Source of the DNA: CAVWSM01 sp963757805
GTDB taxonomy: Bacteria > Actinomycetota > Actinomycetes > Jiangellales > Jiangellaceae
Direction of reading: 5' to 3'
Length of the DNA stretch: 64,000 nucleotides
NCBI GenBank assembly: GCA_963757805.1
Contig: CAVWSM010000006.1
Location: 992,001 to 1,056,000 of the forward strand
Numbering within the stretch: position 1 is the stretch's first letter; every line of letters begins with the position of its first letter. Positions 16,980 through 24,667 of the stretch are shown one piece after another. The position numbers and the translations under genes were made by a program. A model generated the notes under the pieces. The model saw only the letters and a list, made by a program, of their open reading frames with translations. It made no database searches and was not told the DNA's origin.

Positions 16980-17414
16980 TCAGGCCGCGTCGCGTAGCTC
17001 TCCGCCGTGGGCGGCCAGTGCCCAGATGACGAAGATGTCAACGGTGATGATCGTCAACGCCCAGAACGGGTAGTAGGGAATGAACAGAAAGTTGGCCAAG
17101 GCGCTGAGCACGGCCACGGTGATCCCCACCGCCCGGGCCCAGGTCCGCCCCGACAGCAGGCCCCAACCGGCGAAGGCCACGATGAGCCCGAGGATCAGGT
17201 GGATCCAGCCCCAGGTGGTGGCGTCGAACTCGAATAGGTAGCTGCGGGTGACGACGTAGAACTCGTCCTCGAAAATGCCCACCAGGCCGGCAAATGCCTG
17301 GAAGCAGCCGGCCATCAGCATCATGATCGCGGCGAACAGGATGAACCCGAATGCCACACCACTGGGCTCCTTACCCGCGTCTGACGACGGCGTCGAGTAT
17401 GCCTGATGAGTCAT
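16980..17414 (-). CDS. DUF7144 family membrane protein
   Basis: A 144-aa protein from ATG 17414 with AAAGGAGG 9 bp upstream. It has four hydrophobic segments: FGFILFAAIMMLMAGCFQAF, a second after WGWIHLILGLIVAF, a third around AVGITVAVLSALANFLFIP, and a last ending in VIWALAAHGG. The F-A-G-L-V-x-x-F and Y-x-F-x-x-T-x-W-G-W-I-H pattern is typical of DUF7144. Integral membrane, function unknown. Such proteins are frequent in actinobacterial stress and accessory clusters. Confidence 0.8.
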   Translation of the reverse strand: MTHQAYSTPSSDAGKEPSGVAFGFILFAAIMMLMAGCFQAFAGLVGIFEDEFYVVTRSYLFEFDATTWGWIHLILGLIVAFAGWGLLSGRTWARAVGITVAVLSALANFLFIPYYPFWALTIITVDIFVIWALAAHGGELRDAA

Positions 17415-17613
17415 CTGCAGATCCTCCTTTGATGCTGCTCGGACGCCTGCGGTCCAGTGGGACGCTCCGCCACCGTCGTCTCGGGCCTGCGTGGGCGGTA
17501 GGTCCGGCACTGCGAGCCTCCTAGAGCGAGATGGCGCCGCCACCGGCCAAGCCGAACCTGCAAATGGCGTCTCAGCCGCTCTAATTGGTACCTCTCGATC
17601 TTATTCTCGGCCC

Positions 17614-17657
17614 GGGTGATGGTTGCTCACCCGGAGCAGGGTGGTTTCTAATCACAG
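17614..17657 (+). promoter_or_regulatory. Palindromic operator, GGGTGA-N7-TCACCC plus degenerate second copy
   Basis: GGGTGA at 17614, 7-bp spacer, TCACCC at 17627. A degenerate second copy (GGGTGG-N7-TCACAG) begins 25 bp later. The same two-copy layout with the same 25-bp phasing occurs at 24303, 34833 and 49851. Here an ATG follows at 17700, 86 bp from the first half-site. Confidence 0.6.
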
Positions 17658-17699
17658 CGCGGGTGCTAAGGATCTGGGGCTCGGAAACGAAGGGTCGCT

Positions 17700-17840
17700 A
17701 TGGACATCGGGCGAATTCGAGTGATCGTCGCAAGGGCCTCGTCATGTCAACGACGAGTCCGGTTGTGTCACCACCACGGAAGTCCGACAGTCGATTACTG
17801 CCGCGTGCACATGATCCCAGGACTTTCCGCCACGGCCTGA
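17700..17840 (+). pseudogene. Short ORF downstream of the palindromic operator, upstream of the IS3 element
   Basis: ATG 17700 follows GAAGGG and reads MDIGRIRVIVARASSC, then ends after 46 codons. The position relative to the operator matches that of the other operator-linked genes (86-93 bp), so this is probably the 5' end of a once longer gene. The remainder is frameshifted or removed by the IS3 insertion 90 bp further on. No homologue was recognised. Confidence 0.35.
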
Positions 17841-17943
17841 TCAACTTTCCGCTCTTGCCGCTGACGGTCGGGCCGGACCGGTGTTGGGCGATGGCTCAAG
17901 GTCGTGCGCTGAGCTCGATTCCTCGAAGTGAACCGCCCCGGCT

Positions 17944-18890
17944 TTAGTGGAGGCTCAGTTGTTCGGCCTCGACGACTTCGGGGCCGCTGTTGTGACGGTA
18001 GTACTGCTCTTCGAACTCTGCTGGTGGAACGTCGCCGCAGGCGGAGTGCAGCCGTCGGTGGTTGAACCAGTCGACCCATTCCAGGGTGGCTAGCTCGACC
18101 TGGTCGAGCCCGCGCCAGGGACCGCGACGACGGATCAGCTCGGTCTTGAACAGGCCGATCAGCGATTCGGCGGCCGCGTTGTCGTAGGAGTCTCCGACGC
18201 TGCCCACACTGGGCGATGGCGCCGATCTCGGCGAGCCGCTCGGTGTAGCGGATCGACAGGTACTGCACGCCGCGGTCGGAGTGGTGGATCAGCCCGGCCA
18301 CGTCGGCTCCTTCGCAGGCGCGTTGCCACAGCGCCTGGTCGAGCGCGTCGAGGGCGAGGTCGGCGCGCAGCGAGGGTGGAGGCGCGCCAGCCGACGATGC
18401 GGCGGGAGAACAGGTCGGAGATGAACGCGACGTAGACGAACCCGGACCAGGTGGCCACGTAGGTGATGTCGGCGACCCAGCGTTGGTTGGGCGCGGCCGC
18501 GTGAAAGTCGCGGTCGAGCAGGTCGGCCGGCCGGGCCGCGGCCGTGTCCGGGATGGTGGTGCGCCGGGTCTTGCCGCGCACCACGCCGCGCAGATTCGCT
18601 TGCCGCATCAGGCGTTCCACCGTGCAGCGGGCCACCACGGATGCCCTCGCGGTGCAGCTGCCGCCACACCTTGCGGGCGCCGTAGACGCCGTAGTTGTCG
18701 TCGTGCACCCGCGCGATCTGCGCGGTCAGCTCGCGCGTCGCGCACCGCCCGCTGCCGACGGTGCCCTCGCGCGGGCCGCGTAGTAGGTGCTCGGGGCGAT
18801 CTTGACGCCGGCATCGGTGAGGACCCGGCAGATCGGCTCGACCCCGAACCGTTGCCTGTGCTCGTCGATGTAGCCGATCAGTGTGGCTGT
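17944..18890 (-). pseudogene. IS3-family transposase OrfB (DDE integrase), several frameshifts
   Basis: Pieces in different frames assemble into a full rve integrase: QIARVHDDNYGVYGARKVW, VERLMRQANLRGVVRGKTRR, PNQRWVADITYVATW (first Asp), SDLFSRRIVGWRAS, GLIHHSDRGVQYLS (second Asp), DSYDNAAAESLIGLFKTE (Glu), and the C-terminal WVDWFNHRRLHSACG. Frame changes occur near 18640, 18380 and 18205. All catalytic residues survive, but the gene is not open as sequenced. Confidence 0.8.
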
Positions 18891-19207
18891 GGGCGGTCGA
18901 GCTCCGCCGCGAAGAAAGCCGACGCCGTCTTCAAGATCGCGTTCGCCCGGCGCAGCTCACGCACCTCACGCTCCAGCTGCGCGATCCGGGTCTTCTCCGA
19001 CGTGGTCACCCCGGGCGCCTCCCCGTCATCGACCTGGGCCTGCTTGACCCAGTTCCGCAGCGTGTCGGCGCTGATCCCCAACTGTTCGCCGACCCGCCGC
19101 GCGGCCGCGGTGACCGAGATGCCGTCCGGGTCGTCCTCGACAAGATCACGCACCAGCCGAATCGCTCGGGCTCGAACCTCGTCCGGATACTTCCTCGGCG
19201 CTGGCAT
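18878..19207 (-). CDS. IS3-family transposase OrfA
   Basis: A 109-aa protein from ATG 19207 beginning MPAPRKYPDEVRARAIRLV, with a helix-turn-helix (ISADTLRNWVKQAQ) and a leucine-zipper-like segment (TSEKTRIAQLEREVRELRR) ending ILKTASAFFAAEL. This is the standard OrfA of actinobacterial IS3 elements, which binds the ends and is joined to OrfB by programmed frameshifting. Confidence 0.9.
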   Translation of the reverse strand: MPAPRKYPDEVRARAIRLVRDLVEDDPDGISVTAAARRVGEQLGISADTLRNWVKQAQVDDGEAPGVTTSEKTRIAQLEREVRELRRANAILKTASAFFAAELDRPQPH

Positions 19208-19260
19208 GACTCCCACCCTCCCGTGGGTCGGGAGCCTCCATCAATCCCGGGGCGGTTCAC

Positions 19261-20152
19261 AGTGTCTCCAGATGAACCGCTGGGATGTGTGTAGATTCGC
19301 CAGCCTTCGGATGCGCGGCCTCTATTCCATGTGCGCTCGTTCCAGATCACGTAGTTGACCGCGAGTCGGTTGGCGTTGGCGACGAGCCAGGCGGCGATGG
19401 CGTCGCCGAGTTGGCGGTTGGCGTCGTTGATCGGGGTGAGCATGAAGTCGACGGCGTGGCCGGTGTAGTGGTCGCTGTTAGGGATGTGGCCGGTGCGGCA
19501 GCCGCCGGGGCAGAAGCCGCCGACGTTGGTGACGCCGAAGGCTTGCATGACCGCGTGTATCGCGCGTCGTGTTCTTGGCGTCAGGCCGTCGGTCTGCTCG
19601 TTGACTTCGACTTCGTCGGTCGGGCAGGTTAGCAGGTCCGCGTCGGCCCCGGTCAGGGCCGCAACGATGCGCGCTGCAAACGATTCCCACTTGGCGTAGG
19701 CGTTTGGGGAAGGCGGAGCGTTGCACAACCTGCGCGGTGACAGTGAGCGGCTTCGCATGCCAGCCCGGGCCCGTTCGAGGGCTTGGTCGATCCTCGTCGA
19801 CGCGTACACCGGGTCGAGGATCTGGTCTCTGCTCCCCCATCCCGCGGACGGTCTCTGCTGGAAAGAGGCCGAGAGAGTCGCGGTCGCCATAGGTGAGATT
19901 GCGCAGCCGGGACTCCTGCTGCGCGGTCGCGACCGCGATGACTGCCGCACCCGCCGGGAGCTCGCGTTGGAGCGCGACGCCGACGATGATGCGGGCGTTG
20001 GCGACCGGCTCGGCGGACAGCTCCTCGGTCCGCTGCTCGCCCAAGGTGAGATTGCATGCACCAGCGCTCTGACTTGCCTTCGGCGCCACGAGGAGCACCA
20101 GCGTCAGCAGCGCTGCAATGGGCAGGCTGGCTAACGTGGCGAGACGGGCCAT
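19261..20152 (-). pseudogene. Secreted cell-wall-type protein, frameshifted and truncated by IS3
   Basis: ATG 20152 gives MARLATLASLPIAALLTLVL, a signal peptide, then AVIAVATAQQESRLRNLTYG and DSLGLFQQRPS as in transglycosylase/SLT-like lysozyme folds. The frame changes near 19855, 19780 and 19707. The distal part reads HYTGHAVDFMLTPIND, LGDAIAAWLVANANRLAVNY, VIWNERTWNR and GWRIYTHPSG, then stops at the IS3 end. The final D-H-V-H motif expected of this family is missing. Probably a peptidoglycan-associated secreted protein, now dead. Confidence 0.7.
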
Positions 20153-20199
20153 CGGAGCTGTTGCGTTTCAGGCCGCCTTGGTTTCGGCGTGCTCGGCCG

Positions 20200-20242
20200 A
20201 TCCCGTGTGCGGCGCTGGCGGTGAAGGGCCTGACCTACCACC
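20200..20242 (+). pseudogene. Scrap resembling GH15 glucoamylase coding sequence
   Basis: The frame reads AALAVKGLTY, identical to the stretch AALAVKGLTY in the GH15 gene at about 26300, and the DNA around GTGCGGCGCTGGC-GTGAAGGGCCTGAC is nearly identical. The similarity covers only about 40 bp. It lies between the truncated secreted protein and the membrane protein, and looks like leftover from an earlier rearrangement. Confidence 0.35.
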
Positions 20243-20274
20243 GACGCGCAATCTCGGCTGCTTTGAGTTGCCGC

Positions 20275-21542
20275 CTATGGATGGTCGGCGGCTGCCAGAG
20301 CGGGGCTGGGGGTGCGTGTTGCACGTCCAGCCCCGATCAATACCTGTACGGCCGCCAACAGCACAACCGTGAGCAGCACCGCCCAGAACAGCCGCGACAC
20401 CGAGATCTGATTGCCCCACAACAGGACGACAGCACCGAGCGCACCCACAGCGATCCGCAGCCATCGAGCGTTGGCCGCAACCCACCGGCCGACACCGCCG
20501 ACCGGCTCGCCGGCAAGACCCGTGCCGGCGGTCTCCAGTCCGCCGGCCAGCCAGGTGCGGACGGCGGTACCGGAGGCGTTGGGCCCGGCGAACCAACCCG
20601 CGACCACCAGGATCAGACCCAACCCGAGGAGCACCTGCCAGCCACGCTCGAGGTAGGTCAGGAGCTGGTCGTAGAACACCTCGCTGGCCGGGCCGAACAC
20701 GGTGCCGGTGAGCTCGTTGACAAACAGCTGACGGCCGACCGAAAGTGCCAGCGCCACCAACAGCGCATTCGCCACCAGCGCCAACCCGATGATCACCGTC
20801 ATCCGCGGCCTGCGGCGCGACAGCAGGAAGGCGGCGAGGTAGAGCGCCGCCACCACCACGATCAGCCATCGGGCCACCGGGTTGCCGAACGCGTAGATCG
20901 TGCGGGCCTGCTCCAGCTGCGGCGCGGTGAGCAGCACGATCTGCCGGTCCACCTCGGGGATCGGAGCGTTCTCGACGATCGTGAGCCCGCGCTCGACCAG
21001 GCGCTGCTGCACCTGGGCGATGACCTCAGCCATGTCCAGGACGACCTGGTCACCCTGCACCGAGACCGCACCACCTTCGTCCCCCTCCAGCACGCGCACC
21101 AGGGCCTGCTGCGCCCTGGTGTTGGCCCGGACCCAAAAGTCGGCGAAAAGTTCCGAGGCCACCAGTGCCTGGACCTCGCGTTCGATCAACCCGTTGACGG
21201 CGCCGGATATCGGCCCGACCAGCTGCTGCAACCGGGGCGCTCGGTGATGACGCCGGCGAACACCTCGTTCAGGACCGCCTCGACATCGACCTGCGCCTGA
21301 ATCGCGTCGGTGACCGTCGTCGCGATGGCGGACTGCACCTCCGGCGACTCCACCAGCGGACCGACCGTGTCCACGTAGCGCTGCGTGTCGTTCAGCGTCC
21401 GCTGCCCCCAGTACGCCAGCGCCGCCGGCACCGTCAGCAGCGCCGCCAACACCACGCAGACCAGCGCCGCAATCGATCTCCCCCTGCCGGACGGCTCCGC
21501 AACGGCCGTCTCGACAGTCGGCGCTGGTCTTGTGTCAGACAT
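20275..21542 (-). pseudogene. Multi-pass membrane protein, paralogue of 6819..8031, one frameshift
   Basis: ATG 21542 starts MSDTRPAPTVETAVAEPS, then a helix (SIAALVCVVLAALLTVPAAL) and TQRYVDTVGPLVESPEVQSA. Around 21232 the frame shifts and continues LQQLVGPISGAVNGL, FADFWVRANTRAQQAL, GAVSVQGDQVVLDMAEV, then four C-terminal helices, ending at 20275. Length and order of segments match the protein at 6819..8031 (for example FATMWENANRAAHRVL and GAISVEKGTVTLDLGPV). The family is unrecognised. The conserved extracytoplasmic segment suggests an envelope role. Confidence 0.65.
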
Positions 21543-21563
21543 TCCGAACCCCCATTACATGTC

Positions 21564-22201
21564 TCAGACCGTGAGGCTGATCGGGAAGGTGGCGAGCCGC
21601 CGACAGTGCCAACGAAGATGATGACGCCGAGGCCGAGCAGAACCCAGCGCAGGTGCGGAGACTCGAGCTTCGTGCTCATGCCGGAGAAGAAGAGGACGGC
21701 GGTAGACAGCACAACACACGGCACGTAGTTCGTGGCCCGCTGTATGTTCCGCCTTGCCGTCGCAGACCAGCCCTCCGCTTCAGGCTCGAGCCGGTCGGCC
21801 TCCCCCCTCGCCTCAACCTGATACTCGGGCAGCACGAACGGCGTGAGCGGTGTATCAGGATTCATCAGCGGTCGGGTGGCGACCCATGCGTCCATCGCCG
21901 GCCGGAAATCCTCGCGAAACCGCATGACGTAGAAGTCGGCGAGCTCGGTTTGGTTCTGTGCGTAGGCGTCGACCCACTGAGTGAACGTAGCCACGTCAAT
22001 CTGGGTCTGAGAGTTGGCGACCGAGGCTGACTTGCTCGACTCGACACGGGACGCCCCGGCGCGACTGAACGCCGTGGCCTGCTCGCCGTTCCAGCGACTC
22101 GCTTGGTAGCTACTCCAGGCGGTTCCGACCGTCGCAACCGCCAGCGGGATGGTCGCCACGAGCTCGAGCAGGCCGGTGGTCCTGCTCGTCCCGACGGTCA
22201 C
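21564..22201 (-). pseudogene. Three-helix membrane protein of unknown function, one frameshift at the 3' end
   Basis: From GTG 22201 (overlapping the previous stop as GTGA) it reads MTVGTSRTTGLLELVATIPL, a helix, WSSYQASRWNGEQATAF, and a coiled region with TQWVDAYAQNQTELADFYV. Two C-terminal helices follow, ending LGLGVIIFVGTVG. A missing base near 21605 hides the natural ending RLATFPISLTV at 21564. The 4-bp overlap and shared strand place it in an operon with the DUF4239 gene. No firm family was recognised. Confidence 0.55.
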
Positions 22202-23014
22202 GTCGCGACCCCCTCAGCATCGCAAGGGATCTGTACCTGTAGATCGACGGCGCCCATCGCCTCGTCGATGAGTCGCAGTGATCGTTCCATCGCCACTGGG
22301 TCGAGGCCGCCGACGCCGCCGTGGAACGGGTTGTCCAATCCATTCAGTAATAGCAACAACGTGACAATGACAGCGACGACTGCTCCCATCAGCAGAGCCT
22401 GGACGATGGCGCGCTCACCGCTGTCGGTCAAGAACTGCATGTACACGAAGATGACGGTCGCGATGAAGAACAGCGCAACCCACAATGGCGACGGGATGAC
22501 CCCGACGGCGCCGTGCACTCGATCGAGCCTCGCCTCCTCGCGTGCGGAGGTCAGCTCTAGCCATTTGTCGTACGCGGACTGCTCGCTCGCGGTCTCGGGC
22601 TCCAGGACTCCTATTGTGCGGAACATCTCGACGCCCACGGGTTGACGGTGTCGCCAAGCTCACCTGCCCGCATCCGATCCCACTCGTCGTGGACGACCGA
22701 CCTTCCATAGCAGATGGCTTCGCCGGTCAGCTCGCCACCTGTGTCGGCTGGAAACAGCTGCGCCACCTGTTGCACCAGCACCGCGGCTTGGTCTCGGCGC
22801 CCACCCGTGACTGGTCGAAGCTGCTGAATGCCAGAGAGATGATGAAGCCGAGCAGGATCGAGAACCCGGCCGCGAGGACGCCGAACACGCCGGACGCCCT
22901 ATCGCCGTCAGCGAAGTAGCTGCCCTCGGGCGCGTTGCGTCGTGCCAGCAGCATCGCCGTAGTCGCCACGCCCGTGACGGCGACGATGACGAGGGCGCCC
23001 CACACCAGGTTCAT
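22198..23014 (-). pseudogene. DUF4239-like membrane protein, two frameshifts
   Basis: ATG 23014 begins MNLVWGALVIVAVTGVATTA. The next part is GVFGVLAAGFSILLGFIISL then AFSSFDQSRVGAETEA, typical of the DUF4239 (bestrophin-like) N-terminus. Shifts near 22790 and 22628 must be repaired to reach VLVQQVAQLFPADTG, then WDRMRAG, then MFRTIGVLEPE, and the two distal helices beginning LWVALFFIATVIFVYMQFL. The end overlaps the downstream gene. The first 33 codons are duplicated at 51183. Confidence 0.6.
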
Positions 23015-23052
23015 GACGTGACGGCGCCATCCCGGTACGCGCCTGCCTGGTG

Positions 23053-23442
23053 TTAGGCCTTGGCGAGGATCTTGGCCTTCTGCGCGTCGAACTCGTCCTG
23101 CGTGAGGCTGCCGGAGTTTCGTAGCTGCGCGAGCTTGGCGATTTCATCCGCGCTGGACGCCCCGTCGTCCGAGGCCACGGTCTGGACGTATTGACGAGTC
23201 GCCTTCTCCTGCTCGGCGGCAGCTTGCATGCTCCGATCTTCCATGGACTTGCCGCGGACGATCAGGTAGATCAACACTCCCAGCCAAGGGATGAACACCA
23301 CGAACAGCGTCCACAACGCCTTTGCCCAGCCAGACAGGTCACGACTGCGGAAGATGTCGCCGAAGATCGTGATTACCAGCCAGATCCAGGCGAAGAACAG
23401 GAAGAACCACAGGGTGGCCCAGAACAGATCCAGCAGCGGCAT
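23053..23442 (-). CDS. PLDc_N / SHOCT domain membrane protein, copy A
   Basis: A 129-aa protein from ATG 23442 with AAAGGAGCTG upstream. It has two helices in a PLDc_N arrangement (LFWATLWFFLFFAWIWLVI; ALWTLFVVFIPWLGVLIYL), a charged linker with RGKSMEDRSMQ, then a SHOCT module (DEIAKLAQLRNSGSLTQDEFDAQKAKIL). SHOCT tails promote oligomerisation or membrane recruitment. This domain pair is common in actinobacterial stress-response operons. It is duplicated at 50755..51144. Confidence 0.85.
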   Translation of the reverse strand: MPLLDLFWATLWFFLFFAWIWLVITIFGDIFRSRDLSGWAKALWTLFVVFIPWLGVLIYLIVRGKSMEDRSMQAAAEQEKATRQYVQTVASDDGASSADEIAKLAQLRNSGSLTQDEFDAQKAKILAKA

Positions 23443-23490
23443 GTCACAGCTCCTTTGCTTGATGTGCCCACTGACAAGCGGGATGGATCG

Positions 23491-23613
23491 TCATTGCCTG
23501 GCCGTGGCGATGCGGTGTGTGCTGATCGGCCGCCGAACGCGCTCGACGCCCCGGAAACCGATATCGAGCAGCACCACGAGCAGGTTCGGTGCGCCGGCGG
23601 GCGGCGGCGACAT
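23491..23613 (-). pseudogene. Arylsulfatase N-terminal scrap, copy A
   Basis: The frame from ATG 23613 reads SPPPAGAPNLLVVLLDIGF, matching the opening of sulfatases (PPVGAPNILLVLIDDAGF in the gene ending at 46715). An adjacent frame carries GASSAFGG, the next conserved sulfatase segment. Only about 40 codons remain, with no active site. The same scrap is present in copy B. Confidence 0.5.
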
Positions 23614-23623
23614 CGGCACCTGC

Positions 23624-23791
23624 CTAGTCGCGGCGGTCTGTGCGGTCGTCTCTGCGGTCGTCTCTGCGGTCGGTGCGGCGGTTGACACCGTGGGCGACCA
23701 CCGCGGCCGTGCCAACTGTTGCGGCAGTCCGGGCGACCGGCGCGGGTCCGATCACCGAGGCGCGACGCATGCGTCGACGTGCAAGCGGCAT
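23624..23791 (-). CDS. Small basic protein, copy A
   Basis: A 55-aa protein from ATG 23791, MPLARRRMRRASVIGPAPVA, then a small hydrophobic stretch (TAATVGTAAVVAHGV) and an Arg/Asp repeat tail (RRTDRRDDRRDDRTDRRD). It starts 6 bp after the DUF6325 stop, so it is likely cotranslated. The aa sequence is the same in copy B. No family was recognised. The alternating R/D tail may fold back or bind nucleic acid, which is speculation. Confidence 0.55.
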   Translation of the reverse strand: MPLARRRMRRASVIGPAPVARTAATVGTAAVVAHGVNRRTDRRDDRRDDRTDRRD

Positions 23792-23793
23792 GA

Positions 23794-24261
23794 TCAAACT
23801 CCTTCTTCGAGGCTGTCTTCTGCCTCGTCGGCCTCGACGGCGGCGAGGAGGGCCTGGATGGGGATGCGGCCGCCGGCGACCAGCTGGCCACCCGACTTAC
23901 GCACCGCACTGGCGAACGGCGCGGCCCAGGCGTTCTCCCACACCAGGACGCCGGCCGAGGAACCCGGCTCAAGAGCGGCCGCTACCGCAGTGACATCGTC
24001 CTCACTGAGCAGCATTGCCAGCTTCGACTCGTACGAGCGAATCACGCCGAGCTCGTCAGCGCCGAGGTCGGACAGCTCGAAGGCCTCGACCGAGCCGTCG
24101 GTGTCCTTCTTCAGGATCAGCAGGTCGAGCACCCGGACCAGGCCGCGATCAACCAGGTCGGCCAGCGCCGGGGCCATCTCCCCGTTGAACCTGCTGCCGG
24201 GGAACTCGACCACGATGTAGTCGACGGGGCCGAGCTCGTCGACCGCGATTGCCTCGTCCAT
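23794..24261 (-). CDS. DUF6325 family protein, copy A
   Basis: A 155-aa acidic soluble protein from ATG 24261, with AAGGAC 8 bp upstream; a GTG at 24267 is a poorer start. It has LGPVDYIVVEFPGSRFNGEM, APALADLVDRGLVRVLDLL, ILKKDTDGSV, LLSEDDV, LEPGSSAGVLVWENAWAAPF and GGRIPIQAL, the full DUF6325 pattern. Function unknown; the family is typical of actinobacterial stress clusters. It is divergent from the 77-aa gene, and the operator pair at 24303-24346 lies between them. Confidence 0.88.
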   Translation of the reverse strand: MDEAIAVDELGPVDYIVVEFPGSRFNGEMAPALADLVDRGLVRVLDLLILKKDTDGSVEAFELSDLGADELGVIRSYESKLAMLLSEDDVTAVAAALEPGSSAGVLVWENAWAAPFASAVRKSGGQLVAGGRIPIQALLAAVEADEAEDSLEEGV

Positions 24262-24302
24262 GTGCACCGTCCTTTCCTCGCCCTGGATCCTGAACGCACC
24301 CC

Positions 24303-24346
24303 GGGTGAGTGCGAATCACCCGGCTCGGGGTGAGCAGTCGTCACCC
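24303..24346. promoter_or_regulatory. Double palindromic operator GGGTGA-N7-TCACCC, copy A
   Basis: Two perfect sites, GGGTGAGTGCGAATCACCC (24303-24321) and GGGTGAGCAGTCGTCACCC (24328-24346), 25 bp apart. They lie between divergent start codons at 24261 (minus) and 24396 (plus). The spacer sequences differ while the half-sites are identical, which argues for selection on the half-sites. Related single or degenerate pairs lie at 17614 and 34833. Confidence 0.7.
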
Positions 24347-24395
24347 TGCTCGGGGGCACGATGCGTTCAAACCAATGCGAGCGGTTGGGGCCTCC

Positions 24396-24629
24396 ATGGC
24401 ACATGTGGTCTACGAGTTGTCCTTCAAAGGAGCCGCCAGTGAGTCGGTGTTAGCCATGTTTCCTGACTTCGACGTGGTGCCTACCCACGGCTCGACGACA
24501 CTGCGTGGGGCCCTGCCCGACCAGGCCGCACTCCATGGCGCCATCTCCCGCATCCGCGACCTCGGCCTCGAGCTGCTCGACGTCCGTCTTGTGGCTCAAG
24601 GGAACGACCAGGACGCCGCGGAATGGTGA
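24396..24629 (+). CDS. Conserved 77-aa protein of unknown function, copy A
   Basis: ATG 24396 gives MAHVVYELSFKGAASESVLA, then MFPDFDVVPTHGSTTLRG and a C-terminal DQAALHGAISRIRDLGLELLDVRL. The layout of beta-strand, helix, strand-turn and a final helix-strand suggests an ACT/ferredoxin-like fold. Similar short proteins with L-R-G-x-x-x-D-Q-A-A-L-H-G occur in many actinobacteria without known function. It is under the double operator and is duplicated exactly at 49568..49801. Confidence 0.65.
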   Translation: MAHVVYELSFKGAASESVLAMFPDFDVVPTHGSTTLRGALPDQAALHGAISRIRDLGLELLDVRLVAQGNDQDAAEW

Positions 24630-24667
24630 AGGGTCAACAAATTGCCCACGCGTGAGGAGGTTATGAC

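Larger units (their letters stand above)
17928..19260 (-). mobile_element. IS3-family insertion sequence, 1333 bp, with terminal inverted repeats
   Basis: The ends are imperfect inverted repeats. The left end reads GTGAACCGCCCCGG then TTAGTGGAGGCTC. The right end, reverse-complemented, reads GTGAACCGCCCCGG then TTGATGGAGGCTC. The element contains orfA and a frameshifted orfB on the minus strand. No matching 3-5 bp target duplication is seen (left flank GAA, right flank AGT). The right flank is the 3' part of a secreted-protein gene (19261..20152), which it truncates. Confidence 0.85.

Noticed and set aside
17800..17830. Minus-strand SWDHVHAAV resembling the missing D-H-V-H end of the IS3-interrupted secreted protein
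   Set aside because: It lies about 110 bp beyond the IS end, whereas the family needs only a few residues between HPSG and DHVH. No continuous frame joins them.
23491..23715. 74-codon ORF overlapping the small basic protein
   Set aside because: Its first half is the shadow of the Arg/Asp-rich gene. Only the last 40 codons are meaningful, as a sulfatase scrap.
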